NCBI GenBank assembly: GCA_913061505.1
Contig: CAJXSO010000021.1
Coordinates: 1 to 44,769 of the forward strand
DNA from: an uncultured Lutimaribacter sp.
GTDB lineage: Bacteria; Pseudomonadota; Alphaproteobacteria; Rhodobacterales; Rhodobacteraceae
Direction: 5' to 3'
DNA length: 44,769 bases
This document shows positions 25,096 through 32,708 of this stretch, piece after piece. Position 1 is the stretch's first letter, and every line of letters starts with the position of its first letter. Under the pieces are notes generated by a model. The model saw only the letters and a list, made by a program, of their open reading frames with translations. It did not search any database and was not told the origin of the DNA. Both the position numbers and the translations under genes were made by a program.

Positions 25096-25145
25096 TATAT
25101 CGCATAAAAGGGGTTCCCAGGATCTGTGTGATGCAATAATGTGCA
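25096..25145 (+). promoter_or_regulatory. Operator-like region upstream of boxC
   Basis: TGCA (25132) and TGCA (25142) are separated by exactly 6 nt, the arrangement reported for BzdR/BoxR operators. Upstream, TATATCGCATAAAAG (25096-25110) matches 13 of 15 positions of the element at 30323-30337 in front of boxR. The gap between DUF309 and boxC is 108 bp, enough for a separate promoter of the boxC-boxB-boxA unit. Confidence 0.55.
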
Positions 25146-25176
25146 TTCAACGCGATAGGATTGAGGAGACGCGGAC

Positions 25177-26832
25177 GTGACCAAGGTAATCGATTTTCAA
25201 ACGGACCCGTCTAAATACCGCCACTGGCGTGTCGAATATCAGGGCGAGGTGGCCAATCTGGTCATGGATGTCGACGAGAACGGCGGCCTCTTTGATGGCT
25301 ATCTGCTAAAGCTGAATTCCTACGATCTGGGCGTTGATATCGAATTGGCCGATATCGTGCAGCGCATGCGGTTTGAACACCCCGAGGTGAAAGTGGTGGT
25401 GATGAAATCGGGCAAAGACAAGGTGTTTTGTGCCGGTGCCAATATCCGCATGTTGGGGGGGGCCGAGCACGCGCATAAGGTTAATTTCTGCAAATTCACC
25501 AATGAAACGCGCAATACGTTCGAGGCAGCCGAGGCGGATTCGGGCCAGAAATACATCGCCGCGGTCAAAGGCTCGTGCGCGGGGGGCGGGTATGAATTGG
25601 CCCTGGCGTGCAATCACATCATGTTGACCGATGACAGCAGCTCGGCCGTGGCCCTGCCCGAGGTGCCGCTGTTGGCTGTGTTGCCCGGCACCGGCGGGCT
25701 GACCCGCGTCACCGACAAGCGCAAGATGCGCCGCGATTTGGCCGATGTGTTCTGCGCCATGGAAGAGGGGGTGCGCGGCAAGCGCGCGCAAGAATGGCGC
25801 TTGGTTGACGAGGTGATCGCAAACTCGAAATTCGATGCCACCGTGGCCGAACGCGCCGCTGAATTCGCCGCCGCCATGCCCAGCAAGGCCACGGCGGGTA
25901 TCACCCTGGGGCCCATCCAGCGCCAGATCGATGCCGATGCCATTCACTATTCGCTGGTCGAAGTGGCGCTGGATCGCGCCGGGCGCAAGGCCGTGATCAC
26001 GCTAAACGGCCCCGATGCGCCCACGCCGGGCAGCATCGATGCGGTGCAACAGCTGGGCGATCAATCGTATTTGCTGCGGTTGGCGCGCGAATTCGATGAT
26101 GCCATTTTGCACCTGCGCAATAACGAAAAAGATCTGGGCCTATGGGTGCTGCGCACCCAAGGCGACAGCGCGGCGGTGCAGGCCGAAGAGCAGATTTTGC
26201 TTGATAATTCAGGCCACTGGCTGGCCAACGAGATCTTGCAATATTGGAAACGCGTGCTGAAACGCGTGGATGTGACATCGCGCTCGCTGGTGGCCTTGGT
26301 CGAACATGGCAGCTGTTTTGCCGGGGTGCTGGCCGAACTGTTGTGGTCGGTCGATCGCAGCTACATGATGGAAGACGAATTCGAAGGCGATAACCGCCCG
26401 CTGGCCAGTATCGTGCTGTCATCCAGCAATTTCGGCAACTATCCCATGGGCAATGACCTGACCCGCCTTGAAACCCGCTTCTGGGGCCAAGAGGGGCAGG
26501 CCGAGGCCCTGCGCGCCCATATTGGCGAGGCGATCGAGGCGGCCCAGGCCGACGAGCTGGGGCTGGTGACCTATATTTTCGACGATATCGACTGGGAAGA
26601 CGAGATCCGCATCTTCATGGAAGAGCGCGCCAGCTTTAGCCCCGATGCCATGACCGGAATGGAGGCCAATTTGCGCTTTGCCGGGCCGGAAACCATGGAA
26701 ACCCGCATCTTTGGGCGGCTAACCGCCTGGCAAAACTGGATTTTCCAACGCCCCAATGCGGTGGGCCCCGATGGCGCATTGCAGCGCTACGGCACCGGGG
26801 TGCGCGGCGATTACAATATGCAACGCGTCTAA
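25177..26832 (+). CDS. boxC: BoxC, 2,3-epoxybenzoyl-CoA dihydrolase (ring-opening lyase)
   Basis: 551-residue crotonase-superfamily enzyme of the length typical of BoxC. It opens 2,3-epoxybenzoyl-CoA to 3,4-didehydroadipyl-CoA semialdehyde with release of formate. The N-terminal half has the enoyl-CoA hydratase-like CoA pocket: VFCAGANIRMLGG (oxyanion hole) and AAVKGSCAGGGYELALAC. The long C-terminal half is BoxC-specific. Translation starts at GTG 25177, preceded by GAGGAG. It begins the boxC-boxB-X-boxA transcript, with TGCA repeats in its leader. Confidence 0.93.
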   Translation: MTKVIDFQTDPSKYRHWRVEYQGEVANLVMDVDENGGLFDGYLLKLNSYDLGVDIELADIVQRMRFEHPEVKVVVMKSGKDKVFCAGANIRMLGGAEHAHKVNFCKFTNETRNTFEAAEADSGQKYIAAVKGSCAGGGYELALACNHIMLTDDSSSAVALPEVPLLAVLPGTGGLTRVTDKRKMRRDLADVFCAMEEGVRGKRAQEWRLVDEVIANSKFDATVAERAAEFAAAMPSKATAGITLGPIQRQIDADAIHYSLVEVALDRAGRKAVITLNGPDAPTPGSIDAVQQLGDQSYLLRLAREFDDAILHLRNNEKDLGLWVLRTQGDSAAVQAEEQILLDNSGHWLANEILQYWKRVLKRVDVTSRSLVALVEHGSCFAGVLAELLWSVDRSYMMEDEFEGDNRPLASIVLSSSNFGNYPMGNDLTRLETRFWGQEGQAEALRAHIGEAIEAAQADELGLVTYIFDDIDWEDEIRIFMEERASFSPDAMTGMEANLRFAGPETMETRIFGRLTAWQNWIFQRPNAVGPDGALQRYGTGVRGDYNMQRV

Positions 26833-26913
26833 ATTTTTGGGGTGCGCTATGGTGTGCACCCCTGTTTTCAGCCGCCATGGCGCAGGCCCAGAGGTGGTTA
26901 AAGGGAGAAGCAA

Positions 26914-28365
26914 ATGCTTGATCTGATCAATGTCAGCTATGACACTCAAATCCCCAATAATGTGGGTCTGTCCTCGGACAAGAAGGTTTTGAAGGCCCTG
27001 GAAAAATGGCACCCCGGGTATATCAACTGGTGGAACGATCTTATTCCGCAAAACTTTCAGCAATCGATGGTTTACCTGCGCACCGCCGTGTCGGTTGACC
27101 CAAAGGGCTGGGCGAAATTTGATTATGTGAAAATGCCAGAATACCGCTGGGGTATCTTGCTGGCCCCCCAGGTTGAAGACCGCAAAATTCCCTGTGGCGA
27201 ACATTACGGCCAGCCCGCCTGGCAAGAAGTGCCCGGCGAATACCGCAATATGCTGAAACGCCTGATCGTTATTCAGGGCGATACCGAGCCGGGCTCGGTA
27301 GAACAGCAGCGGTTCTTGGGCCTGACTGCCCCCTCGCTTTATGACATGCGCAACCTGTTTCAGGTGAATGTGGAAGAGGGCCGGCACCTCTGGGCCATGG
27401 TGTATTTGCTGCAGAAATATTTCGGCAAAGATGGCCGCGAAGAGGCAGACGAGCTGCTGATCCGCTCGTCTGGCTCGGAAGAGGCGCCGCGCATGCTGGG
27501 TGCCTTTAACGAGGAAACGCCCGATTGGCTGTCGTTCTTCATGTTCACCTATTTCACCGATCGCGACGGCAAGATGCAGCTGGAAAGCCTGGCGCAATCG
27601 GGGTTTGACCCGCTCTCGCGCACCTGCCGCTTTATGCTGACCGAAGAAGCCCACCATATGTTTGTGGGCGAAACCGGGGTGGGGCGCACCATTCAGGCCA
27701 CTTGCGAGGCGATGAACCGCGCGGGCATCACCGACCCGTTCGATATTGATAAAATCCGCGATCTGGGTGTGATCGACCTGCCAACCATCCAGAAAAAGCT
27801 GAACCTGCATTACACGCTGTCGCTAGATCTGTTTGGCCAAGAGGTATCAACCAACGCCGCCAACGCCTTTAATGCGGGCATCAAGGGCCGCTACATGGAG
27901 GCGCGCATCGATGATGACCACCAGCTGACGGGCGATACCTACCCTGTGTGGGATCTCGTTGATGGCAAGCTGGTGCGCCACGAGGTGCCGGCGCTGACCG
28001 CCATCAACATGCGCCTGCGCGATGATTACACCCGCGATGCAGCCGGCGGTGTTGGGCGCTGGAACAAGCTGATCGAAAAGGCGGGCATCCAGTTTGAAAT
28101 GACCCTGCCGCACGAGGCGTTTAATCGCAAAATCGGGGTGTTTGCCGATAAGCCGTTTGATCCGCAAGGCACCATGCTCAGCCAAGAAGAGCATGCCGCG
28201 CGCATCAAAGACTGGCTGCCAACCAAGGCCGATGGCGATTTCATCCAGTCGCTGATGAAGCCCTGCTACGAGCCCGGCAAATACGCCAGCTGGATTGCGC
28301 CGCCGAAAGTGGGCATCGATAACAAGCCCGGCGATTTCGAATATGTGAAACTGCACATGGCCTAA
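26914..28365 (+). CDS. boxB: BoxB, benzoyl-CoA 2,3-epoxidase oxygenase subunit
   Basis: 483-residue class I diiron oxygenase that inserts one oxygen atom into benzoyl-CoA. Iron-ligand motifs are EEGRHLW (about 154-160) and EEAHHMF (about 243-249); the N-terminal LEKWHPGYINWWND and the C-terminal PPKVGIDNKPGDFEYVKL are characteristic. The ATG at 26914 has AAAGGGAGAAGCAA upstream. It lies 81 bp after boxC. It needs electrons from the BoxA reductase encoded 220 bp downstream, after an intervening small gene. Confidence 0.95.
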   Translation: MLDLINVSYDTQIPNNVGLSSDKKVLKALEKWHPGYINWWNDLIPQNFQQSMVYLRTAVSVDPKGWAKFDYVKMPEYRWGILLAPQVEDRKIPCGEHYGQPAWQEVPGEYRNMLKRLIVIQGDTEPGSVEQQRFLGLTAPSLYDMRNLFQVNVEEGRHLWAMVYLLQKYFGKDGREEADELLIRSSGSEEAPRMLGAFNEETPDWLSFFMFTYFTDRDGKMQLESLAQSGFDPLSRTCRFMLTEEAHHMFVGETGVGRTIQATCEAMNRAGITDPFDIDKIRDLGVIDLPTIQKKLNLHYTLSLDLFGQEVSTNAANAFNAGIKGRYMEARIDDDHQLTGDTYPVWDLVDGKLVRHEVPALTAINMRLRDDYTRDAAGGVGRWNKLIEKAGIQFEMTLPHEAFNRKIGVFADKPFDPQGTMLSQEEHAARIKDWLPTKADGDFIQSLMKPCYEPGKYASWIAPPKVGIDNKPGDFEYVKLHMA

Positions 28366-28428
28366 GGCCCAAGGCCCGGGTGCAGCTGTGCCCGGGCCCG
28401 AATTCTTGCGCGAAAAACGGAGAAGATC

Positions 28429-28590
28429 ATGGCCATCGAACGCAAAGCAATGCCCACCAAGGCGCCCGTTTCCAATGCCGCACTGGCGGGCTGTTTGGGC
28501 TGCACAGATTGTGGCGGCGCCTGCTGGCACGCCCTGCAAATGCGTATGCTGCCCGAAGCGGTATTGCGCGCCAAGGGGCAGGCGCAATGA
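28429..28590 (+). CDS. 53-residue four-cysteine protein between boxB and boxA
   Basis: A 53-codon frame starts at ATG 28429, six bases after a GGAG Shine-Dalgarno (AACGGAGAAGATC), and ends by ATGA overlap with the boxA start, so its translation should be coupled to boxA. Residues 21-34 read GCLGCTDCGGACWH: C22, C25, C28 and C32 form a CX2CX2CX3C motif able to bind iron-sulfur or zinc. The N-terminus is basic and the C-terminus helical (LPEAVLRAKGQ). I do not recognise the family; well-known box operons place boxA and boxB without such a gene. Roles as a cluster donor or electron shuttle for BoxA/BoxB are only inference. Confidence 0.75.
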   Translation: MAIERKAMPTKAPVSNAALAGCLGCTDCGGACWHALQMRMLPEAVLRAKGQAQ

Positions 28591-29777
28591 ACAAACCCTT
28601 CAAGCAGCATCTGATCGACCCGGAAATCTGCATTCGCTGCTACACCTGCGAAATGACCTGCCCGGTGGGCGCCATTCAGCACGATGACAATAACGTGGTG
28701 GTCGATGCGGATGCGTGCAATTTCTGCATGGATTGCATCCCCGTCTGCCCCACCGGATCGATCGACGAATGGCGCGTTGTCACCCAGCCCTACAGTGTAG
28801 ACGAGCAATTTGGCTGGGATGAGCTGCCCGCGCAGGCCGAGATTACCCAATCCGAGGCGGAAGGCGGGCTAGAGGCCATTGATGATGCGATCGCAGCGCT
28901 TTTGGCCGATGCCCATGCCGGGGCCGGGGGGCGCGCGGTGGCGCCGCAATCTGCGGCGAAACCTGCGGTGAACACCTATAACCTTGGCAACCCGATCGAG
29001 GCAACGGTGCAGGGCAATTACCGCCTGACCGAAAACAGCGCCGATATCGATATTCGCCACATCATTTTGAATTTCGATGGCAAACCGTTCAAGGTGCTAG
29101 AGGGCCAAAGCATTGGCATTATCCCGCCCGGCCAAGGCCCCGATGGCAAGCCCCATCTGCCGCGGCTTTATTCGGTTTCCAGCCCCCGCGATGGCGAGCG
29201 CCCGAATTATGGCAACCTGTCTTTGACCGTCAAACGCGAAGAGGGGGGGCTGTGCTCGACCTATGTGTGCGATCTGAAACCGGGCGACAAAGTTCAGGTT
29301 ACGGGCCCGTTTGGCGCCACCTTCCTCTTGCCCGAAGACCCGCAGGCGCGGCTGTTGATGATTTGCACAGGCACGGGATCTGCGCCGATGCGGGCCTTTA
29401 CCATGCGCCGCCAGCGCACCTTGGGGGCAAACTCGGGGGGCATGACCATGTTCTTTGGCGCGCGCAGCCCCGAAACGCTGCCCTATTTTGGCCCCTTGGC
29501 AAAGGTGCCCGAAACGCTGTTGAAAACCCATATGGTGTTCAGCCGTGTGCCGGGCCAGCCTAAGGAATATGTGCAAGACCGCTTGCGCCAGCACGAAGAA
29601 GACGTGGCCGAAATGTTGGCAGACCCCAATACCCATATCTACATCTGCGGTCTGCGCGGCATGGAAGAGGGCGTGGAAAAGGCCTTTGCCAATATCGCCG
29701 AAAGCATGGGCGCACAATGGGTTGCCCTGCGCGACACGATGCGACAAGAGGGGCGTTACCACGTCGAAACCTATTAA
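28587..29777 (+). CDS. boxA: BoxA, benzoyl-CoA epoxidase reductase subunit
   Basis: 396-residue NADPH-dependent reductase feeding electrons to BoxB. Two [4Fe-4S] ferredoxin motifs lie at the N-terminus: C15, C18, C21, C25 (CIRCYTCEMTC) and C44, C47, C50, C54 (CNFCMDCIPVC). A variable Ala/Gly-rich linker (about 85-130) leads to a ferredoxin-NADP reductase domain with the FAD motif RLYSVSSPRDGE (about 193), the NADPH motif CTGTGSAPMRAF (about 260) and ICGLRGMEEGV (about 353). The ATG at 28587 overlaps the preceding small gene (ATGA). An upstream-extended frame is rejected because it has no homology. Confidence 0.95.
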   Translation: MNKPFKQHLIDPEICIRCYTCEMTCPVGAIQHDDNNVVVDADACNFCMDCIPVCPTGSIDEWRVVTQPYSVDEQFGWDELPAQAEITQSEAEGGLEAIDDAIAALLADAHAGAGGRAVAPQSAAKPAVNTYNLGNPIEATVQGNYRLTENSADIDIRHIILNFDGKPFKVLEGQSIGIIPPGQGPDGKPHLPRLYSVSSPRDGERPNYGNLSLTVKREEGGLCSTYVCDLKPGDKVQVTGPFGATFLLPEDPQARLLMICTGTGSAPMRAFTMRRQRTLGANSGGMTMFFGARSPETLPYFGPLAKVPETLLKTHMVFSRVPGQPKEYVQDRLRQHEEDVAEMLADPNTHIYICGLRGMEEGVEKAFANIAESMGAQWVALRDTMRQEGRYHVETY

Positions 29778-29793
29778 CCTTCGGTGATCATAC

Positions 29794-30240
29794 ATGGCCC
29801 AGTCGCCCCAAGCCCCAAATTTTGTTCATGAAATTCGTGTCACTTGGGGCGATTGTGACCCAGCGCGCATTGCCTATACCGCCCGTTTGCCCTGGTTTGC
29901 ACTGGATGCCATCAACGCCTGGTGGGAGCACCACCTGGGCGGCGATGGCTGGTACCAGATGGAGCTAGATCGCGGCTATGGCACGCCTTTTGTGCATATG
30001 AGCATGGATTTCGCCTCGCCCGTCACGCCGCGCCATCGGTTGATGTTGCAGGTCGATCCCACCAAACTGGGCGAAACATCTATCGCCTTTCGGGTGATTG
30101 GGCGCCAAGACGGTGTGCTGTGCTTTACGGGCCGCTTTGTGTGCGTTTTCATCAAATCTGATGATTTCACCAAGCGCCAACCGCCGGTGGAAATCGCCCA
30201 GATGGTGACACCGCTGTTGGTGGCAGATACGCCGGCGTAG
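29794..30240 (+). CDS. Hotdog-fold acyl-CoA thioesterase of the box operon
   Basis: 148-residue thioesterase of the 4-hydroxybenzoyl-CoA/YbgC type. The motif VTWGDCDPARIAY (about 17-29) carries the expected catalytic Asp in the DPA context, followed by MSMDFASPVTPRHRL. It follows boxA by 16 bp, so it is part of the operon. A thioesterase here could release CoA from benzoyl-CoA or a dead-end acyl-CoA when flux is unbalanced; similar genes occur in other box clusters. This makes two possible hydrolytic safety valves in the block, with the alpha/beta hydrolase. Confidence 0.87.
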   Translation: MAQSPQAPNFVHEIRVTWGDCDPARIAYTARLPWFALDAINAWWEHHLGGDGWYQMELDRGYGTPFVHMSMDFASPVTPRHRLMLQVDPTKLGETSIAFRVIGRQDGVLCFTGRFVCVFIKSDDFTKRQPPVEIAQMVTPLLVADTPA

Positions 30241-30306
30241 CCTGGGCGCGTTGGTGTAGCCGGCTTGGCGATTTGTTGCTTAATTTCGTTGTCTTTGCGT
30301 TCATTT

Positions 30307-30337
30307 GCGCTATAATGTGTAATATAGTGCATAAAAG
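30307..30337 (+). promoter_or_regulatory. Operator-like inverted repeat upstream of boxR
   Basis: GCGCTATA (30307-30314) and TATAGTGC (30323-30330) form an inverted repeat with one mismatch around an 8-nt centre, continuing into ATAAAAG. GC(A/G)CTATAATG also occurs, reversed, in front of the TRAP binding protein, and the TATA--GCATAAAAG portion recurs before boxC. Position 40-60 bp before the boxR start suggests autoregulation. Binding is not demonstrated by sequence. Confidence 0.5.
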
Positions 30338-30369
30338 CGGCACAAAAGCCGCGCGAACGGCGAGGGCCC

Positions 30370-31287
30370 ATGGGCGAGATCACAAATTTCCGCGGCGAGG
30401 CCACGCCCAGCGAGGCCAAATCTTTGGCCGATCACGCCGTCGATACATTGATCTTGCGCGTGGGCGACAGGGTGCGCAAAGCGCGCGAGCGTAAGGGCAT
30501 TCCGCGCCGCGTGCTGTCGGAAATATCGGGGGTTTCCCCGCGCTATCTGGCCCAGCTCGAGGCGGGCGAGGGCAATATCTCGATAGGGTTGTTGCAGCGC
30601 GTGGCCATTGCGCTGGATCATCGCATTGAATGGCTGATGATCGAAGATGACCCATGGAATTCCGAGGCGCATTACATCGCCGATTTATATCAAAACGCCA
30701 AGTCCGAGACACGCGCGCAGGTAAAAGCGCTACTTCAGCCCGCATCTGACGAAGAAATGCGCGCCCGGCGTATTTGCCTGATTGGGCTGCGCGGTGCGGG
30801 CAAATCGACCCTGGGCCAAAGGGCCAGTGCAGAATTGGGCATGCCGTTTTTGGAGTTGAACCAAGAGATCGAAGAACAAAGCGGCATGCCTGTCACTGAG
30901 GTGATGGCGCTTTACGGTCAAGAGGGCTATCGCAAGCTAGAGGCGCAGGCCCTGGGGCGGGTGATCCAAACCCACGAGCAGGTGATTTTGGCGGTCGCAG
31001 GGGGCATCGTATCGTCGCCCGATACCTATGCCACGCTGCTGTCGCGGTTCCACACGATCTGGGTAAAGGCGCAGCCCGACGAACACATGAGCCGCGTGCG
31101 TGCGCAGGGCGATACACGGCCCATGGCCGGCAACCCCGAAGCGATGAAAGAGCTGAAATCGATCCTGACCAGCCGCGAGGCGCTCTACGAACGTGCCCAG
31201 CACAGTTTGGATACATCGGGCAAAACCCTGGCCCAGTCGCAGGCAGAATTGTTGGATCTGCTGCACGCAAATGGGCTGTGCGATTAG
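30370..31287 (+). CDS. boxR: BoxR/BzdR-type benzoyl-CoA-responsive regulator
   Basis: 305-residue transcription factor. Residues about 31-85 are a Cro/CI-type helix-turn-helix (RVLSEISGVSPRYLAQLEAG), and residues about 135-300 resemble shikimate kinase with a P-loop GLRGAGKST (139-147). That fusion defines the BzdR/BoxR family, in which the kinase-like domain senses benzoyl-CoA and relieves repression of the benzoate genes. The ATG at 30370 fits the normal start. A 129-bp leader with an inverted repeat precedes it. The next frame continues in phase directly after its TAG stop. Confidence 0.93.
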   Translation: MGEITNFRGEATPSEAKSLADHAVDTLILRVGDRVRKARERKGIPRRVLSEISGVSPRYLAQLEAGEGNISIGLLQRVAIALDHRIEWLMIEDDPWNSEAHYIADLYQNAKSETRAQVKALLQPASDEEMRARRICLIGLRGAGKSTLGQRASAELGMPFLELNQEIEEQSGMPVTEVMALYGQEGYRKLEAQALGRVIQTHEQVILAVAGGIVSSPDTYATLLSRFHTIWVKAQPDEHMSRVRAQGDTRPMAGNPEAMKELKSILTSREALYERAQHSLDTSGKTLAQSQAELLDLLHANGLCD

Positions 31288-31290
31288 GTT

Positions 31291-32520
31291 TTGGCGCTGC
31301 ATCTACCCCCGATCGCGCGGCCCAGTTTGGCCGCTGCCGAACCGCCCCCTTTGGCAGGTGAAACCGCCCTTGCGCCGTTAAATGTGGCGCTTATGGGTGG
31401 GGCAGGCCTGGGCCTGTCTTTGGCGATGGGCCTGGCCGGCGCGGGCCATTTTGTGCTGTGTTTTGAGCAGGACGCAGGCAGCCTAGAGCGGGCCGCGTTT
31501 TACTTTTCGCGCCTCGATTGCCCCAAAGGCCTGCGCGAAAGGGTGCGGTTTTCGGGCGATCCCGCCGATCTTGGCACATGCGCCGTGCTGCTAGATCTAG
31601 GCATGGGCAGTTTGGCGGAAAAAACCGCGCTTTGGGCGCCGCTTTGGCCGCATGTGCCGCAGGGCGCTACGCTGGCGTTGCCGCTGGCCGGGCCAGATCT
31701 GGCGCAGATCGCAACCCAGGCCAAGGGCGCGGGGCATGCCGTGTTGGGGCTGCTTGTGGCAACGCCGGTTATCAAGGGGGGCGTGGCAGAAATTGCCGTG
31801 CCCCAGGGCCTGCCCGCGGGTTACGCCGGCCCGCTGATGGCGCTGTTGCAGGGCGCAGGGCTAAGCCCGCTGTTGGTGGGCCGCAGCGCCGCTTTTGCCA
31901 GTGAAACCCTGCTGCTTACCTATCTGGCGGGGCTAGACCGCATGCTGATGCAGGGCGCCACCCCATGGGAGGTAGACGAGGCCGCAGAATGGTTTGGCTG
32001 TGCCATGGGCCCGTTCGAGGCCCAAGATCTGATCGGCACAGATCTGGCCTATCACATGCGCCAACGCCTGGCAGGGCAGGTGCCGGGCGGGCCAGTGGCC
32101 GCCCCCATTGCAGATCGTGCGGTAGAAGAGGGGCGGTTGGGCAAGAAAGCCGGGGTGGGGTGGTATCGCTACCCCGGTGGCGGTGGCAAGGTGATCGACC
32201 CGCTGGTCGAAGATCTGTGCCGCGAAGAGGCGCATTTTGCCCGCGTGCCCCCGCGCGACTGGCCGCAAGAGGCGATGGTGGAAACCCTGGTTTTCACCCA
32301 GCTTTTGGCGCTGGCGCGGGTGCACGCCCTTGGCGGGGCATGGGATGGGCCTGCCCTGGCGCTATTGGCTGAACGGGTGCTGGGCTTTCCGCCGGGGGTG
32401 GGTGGGCCGCTGGGCTATGCGCGCACGCTTGGTTGGCCCCAGGTTATGGCAGCCCTTGGCGCCCGGGCGCAGGACGCGCCGGAATTTTGGGCGGCATATC
32501 GCGCGCTGGCCTCAACCTAG
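31291..32520 (+). CDS. Degenerate 3-hydroxyacyl-CoA dehydrogenase homologue
   Basis: About 409 residues with the architecture of the dehydrogenase part of FadB/FadJ: a Rossmann domain (NVALMGGAGLGLSLA) and helical 3HCDH domains (MGPFEAQDLIGTDLAYHM, GRLGKKAGVGWYRYPGG). Catalytic positions are altered. The usual HFFNPV reads LLVATPV, losing the catalytic His; the TNTSSL serine segment reads ALPLAG; the PGFxxNR asparagine is replaced (AAFASET). The glutamate of the dyad may remain (GGVAEI). There is no ATG at the front: TTG 31291, four bases after the boxR stop and in the same frame, is the first start candidate, TTG 31351 another. Probably not an active dehydrogenase; role unknown. Confidence 0.72.
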   Translation: MALHLPPIARPSLAAAEPPPLAGETALAPLNVALMGGAGLGLSLAMGLAGAGHFVLCFEQDAGSLERAAFYFSRLDCPKGLRERVRFSGDPADLGTCAVLLDLGMGSLAEKTALWAPLWPHVPQGATLALPLAGPDLAQIATQAKGAGHAVLGLLVATPVIKGGVAEIAVPQGLPAGYAGPLMALLQGAGLSPLLVGRSAAFASETLLLTYLAGLDRMLMQGATPWEVDEAAEWFGCAMGPFEAQDLIGTDLAYHMRQRLAGQVPGGPVAAPIADRAVEEGRLGKKAGVGWYRYPGGGGKVIDPLVEDLCREEAHFARVPPRDWPQEAMVETLVFTQLLALARVHALGGAWDGPALALLAERVLGFPPGVGGPLGYARTLGWPQVMAALGARAQDAPEFWAAYRALAST

Positions 32521-32708
32521 CGCAGATAAAACCTTTTGCTTTTCATCTTTTCCCAGTTTGGCTAGGGTTCAAGCGTCTGCAAAGGATCTCGCGGCGCCCG
32601 TTGGGCTGGGGCAAAGGCCAGTGGCCTGGCACCAGGCCCGGCACGATGCGCTGCAAGTTGTATTTAATTACGCGGTTCCCCTAGGTGTTTTATAGGGGCG
32701 GGGTTGTG
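32521..32708. other. Intergenic region upstream of the WecA-like gene
   Basis: 188 bp without a recognised gene. It starts with a pyrimidine-rich stretch (CTTTTGCTTTTCATCTTTTCC) and ends in AGGGGCGGGG just before the next start. No hairpin plus T-tract and no confident promoter were found. Confidence 0.3.

Noticed and set aside
28380-28586. Upstream extension of BoxA through the boxB-boxA gap
   Set aside because: The extended sequence has no homology, and another frame there encodes the four-cysteine protein with its own Shine-Dalgarno and ATGA junction.
30370-32520. A single BoxR-dehydrogenase fusion split by a sequencing error
   Set aside because: BoxR ends at its normal length with a TAG, and the two parts belong to unrelated families; no frameshift would be needed, only loss of the stop, so separate genes are the simpler reading.
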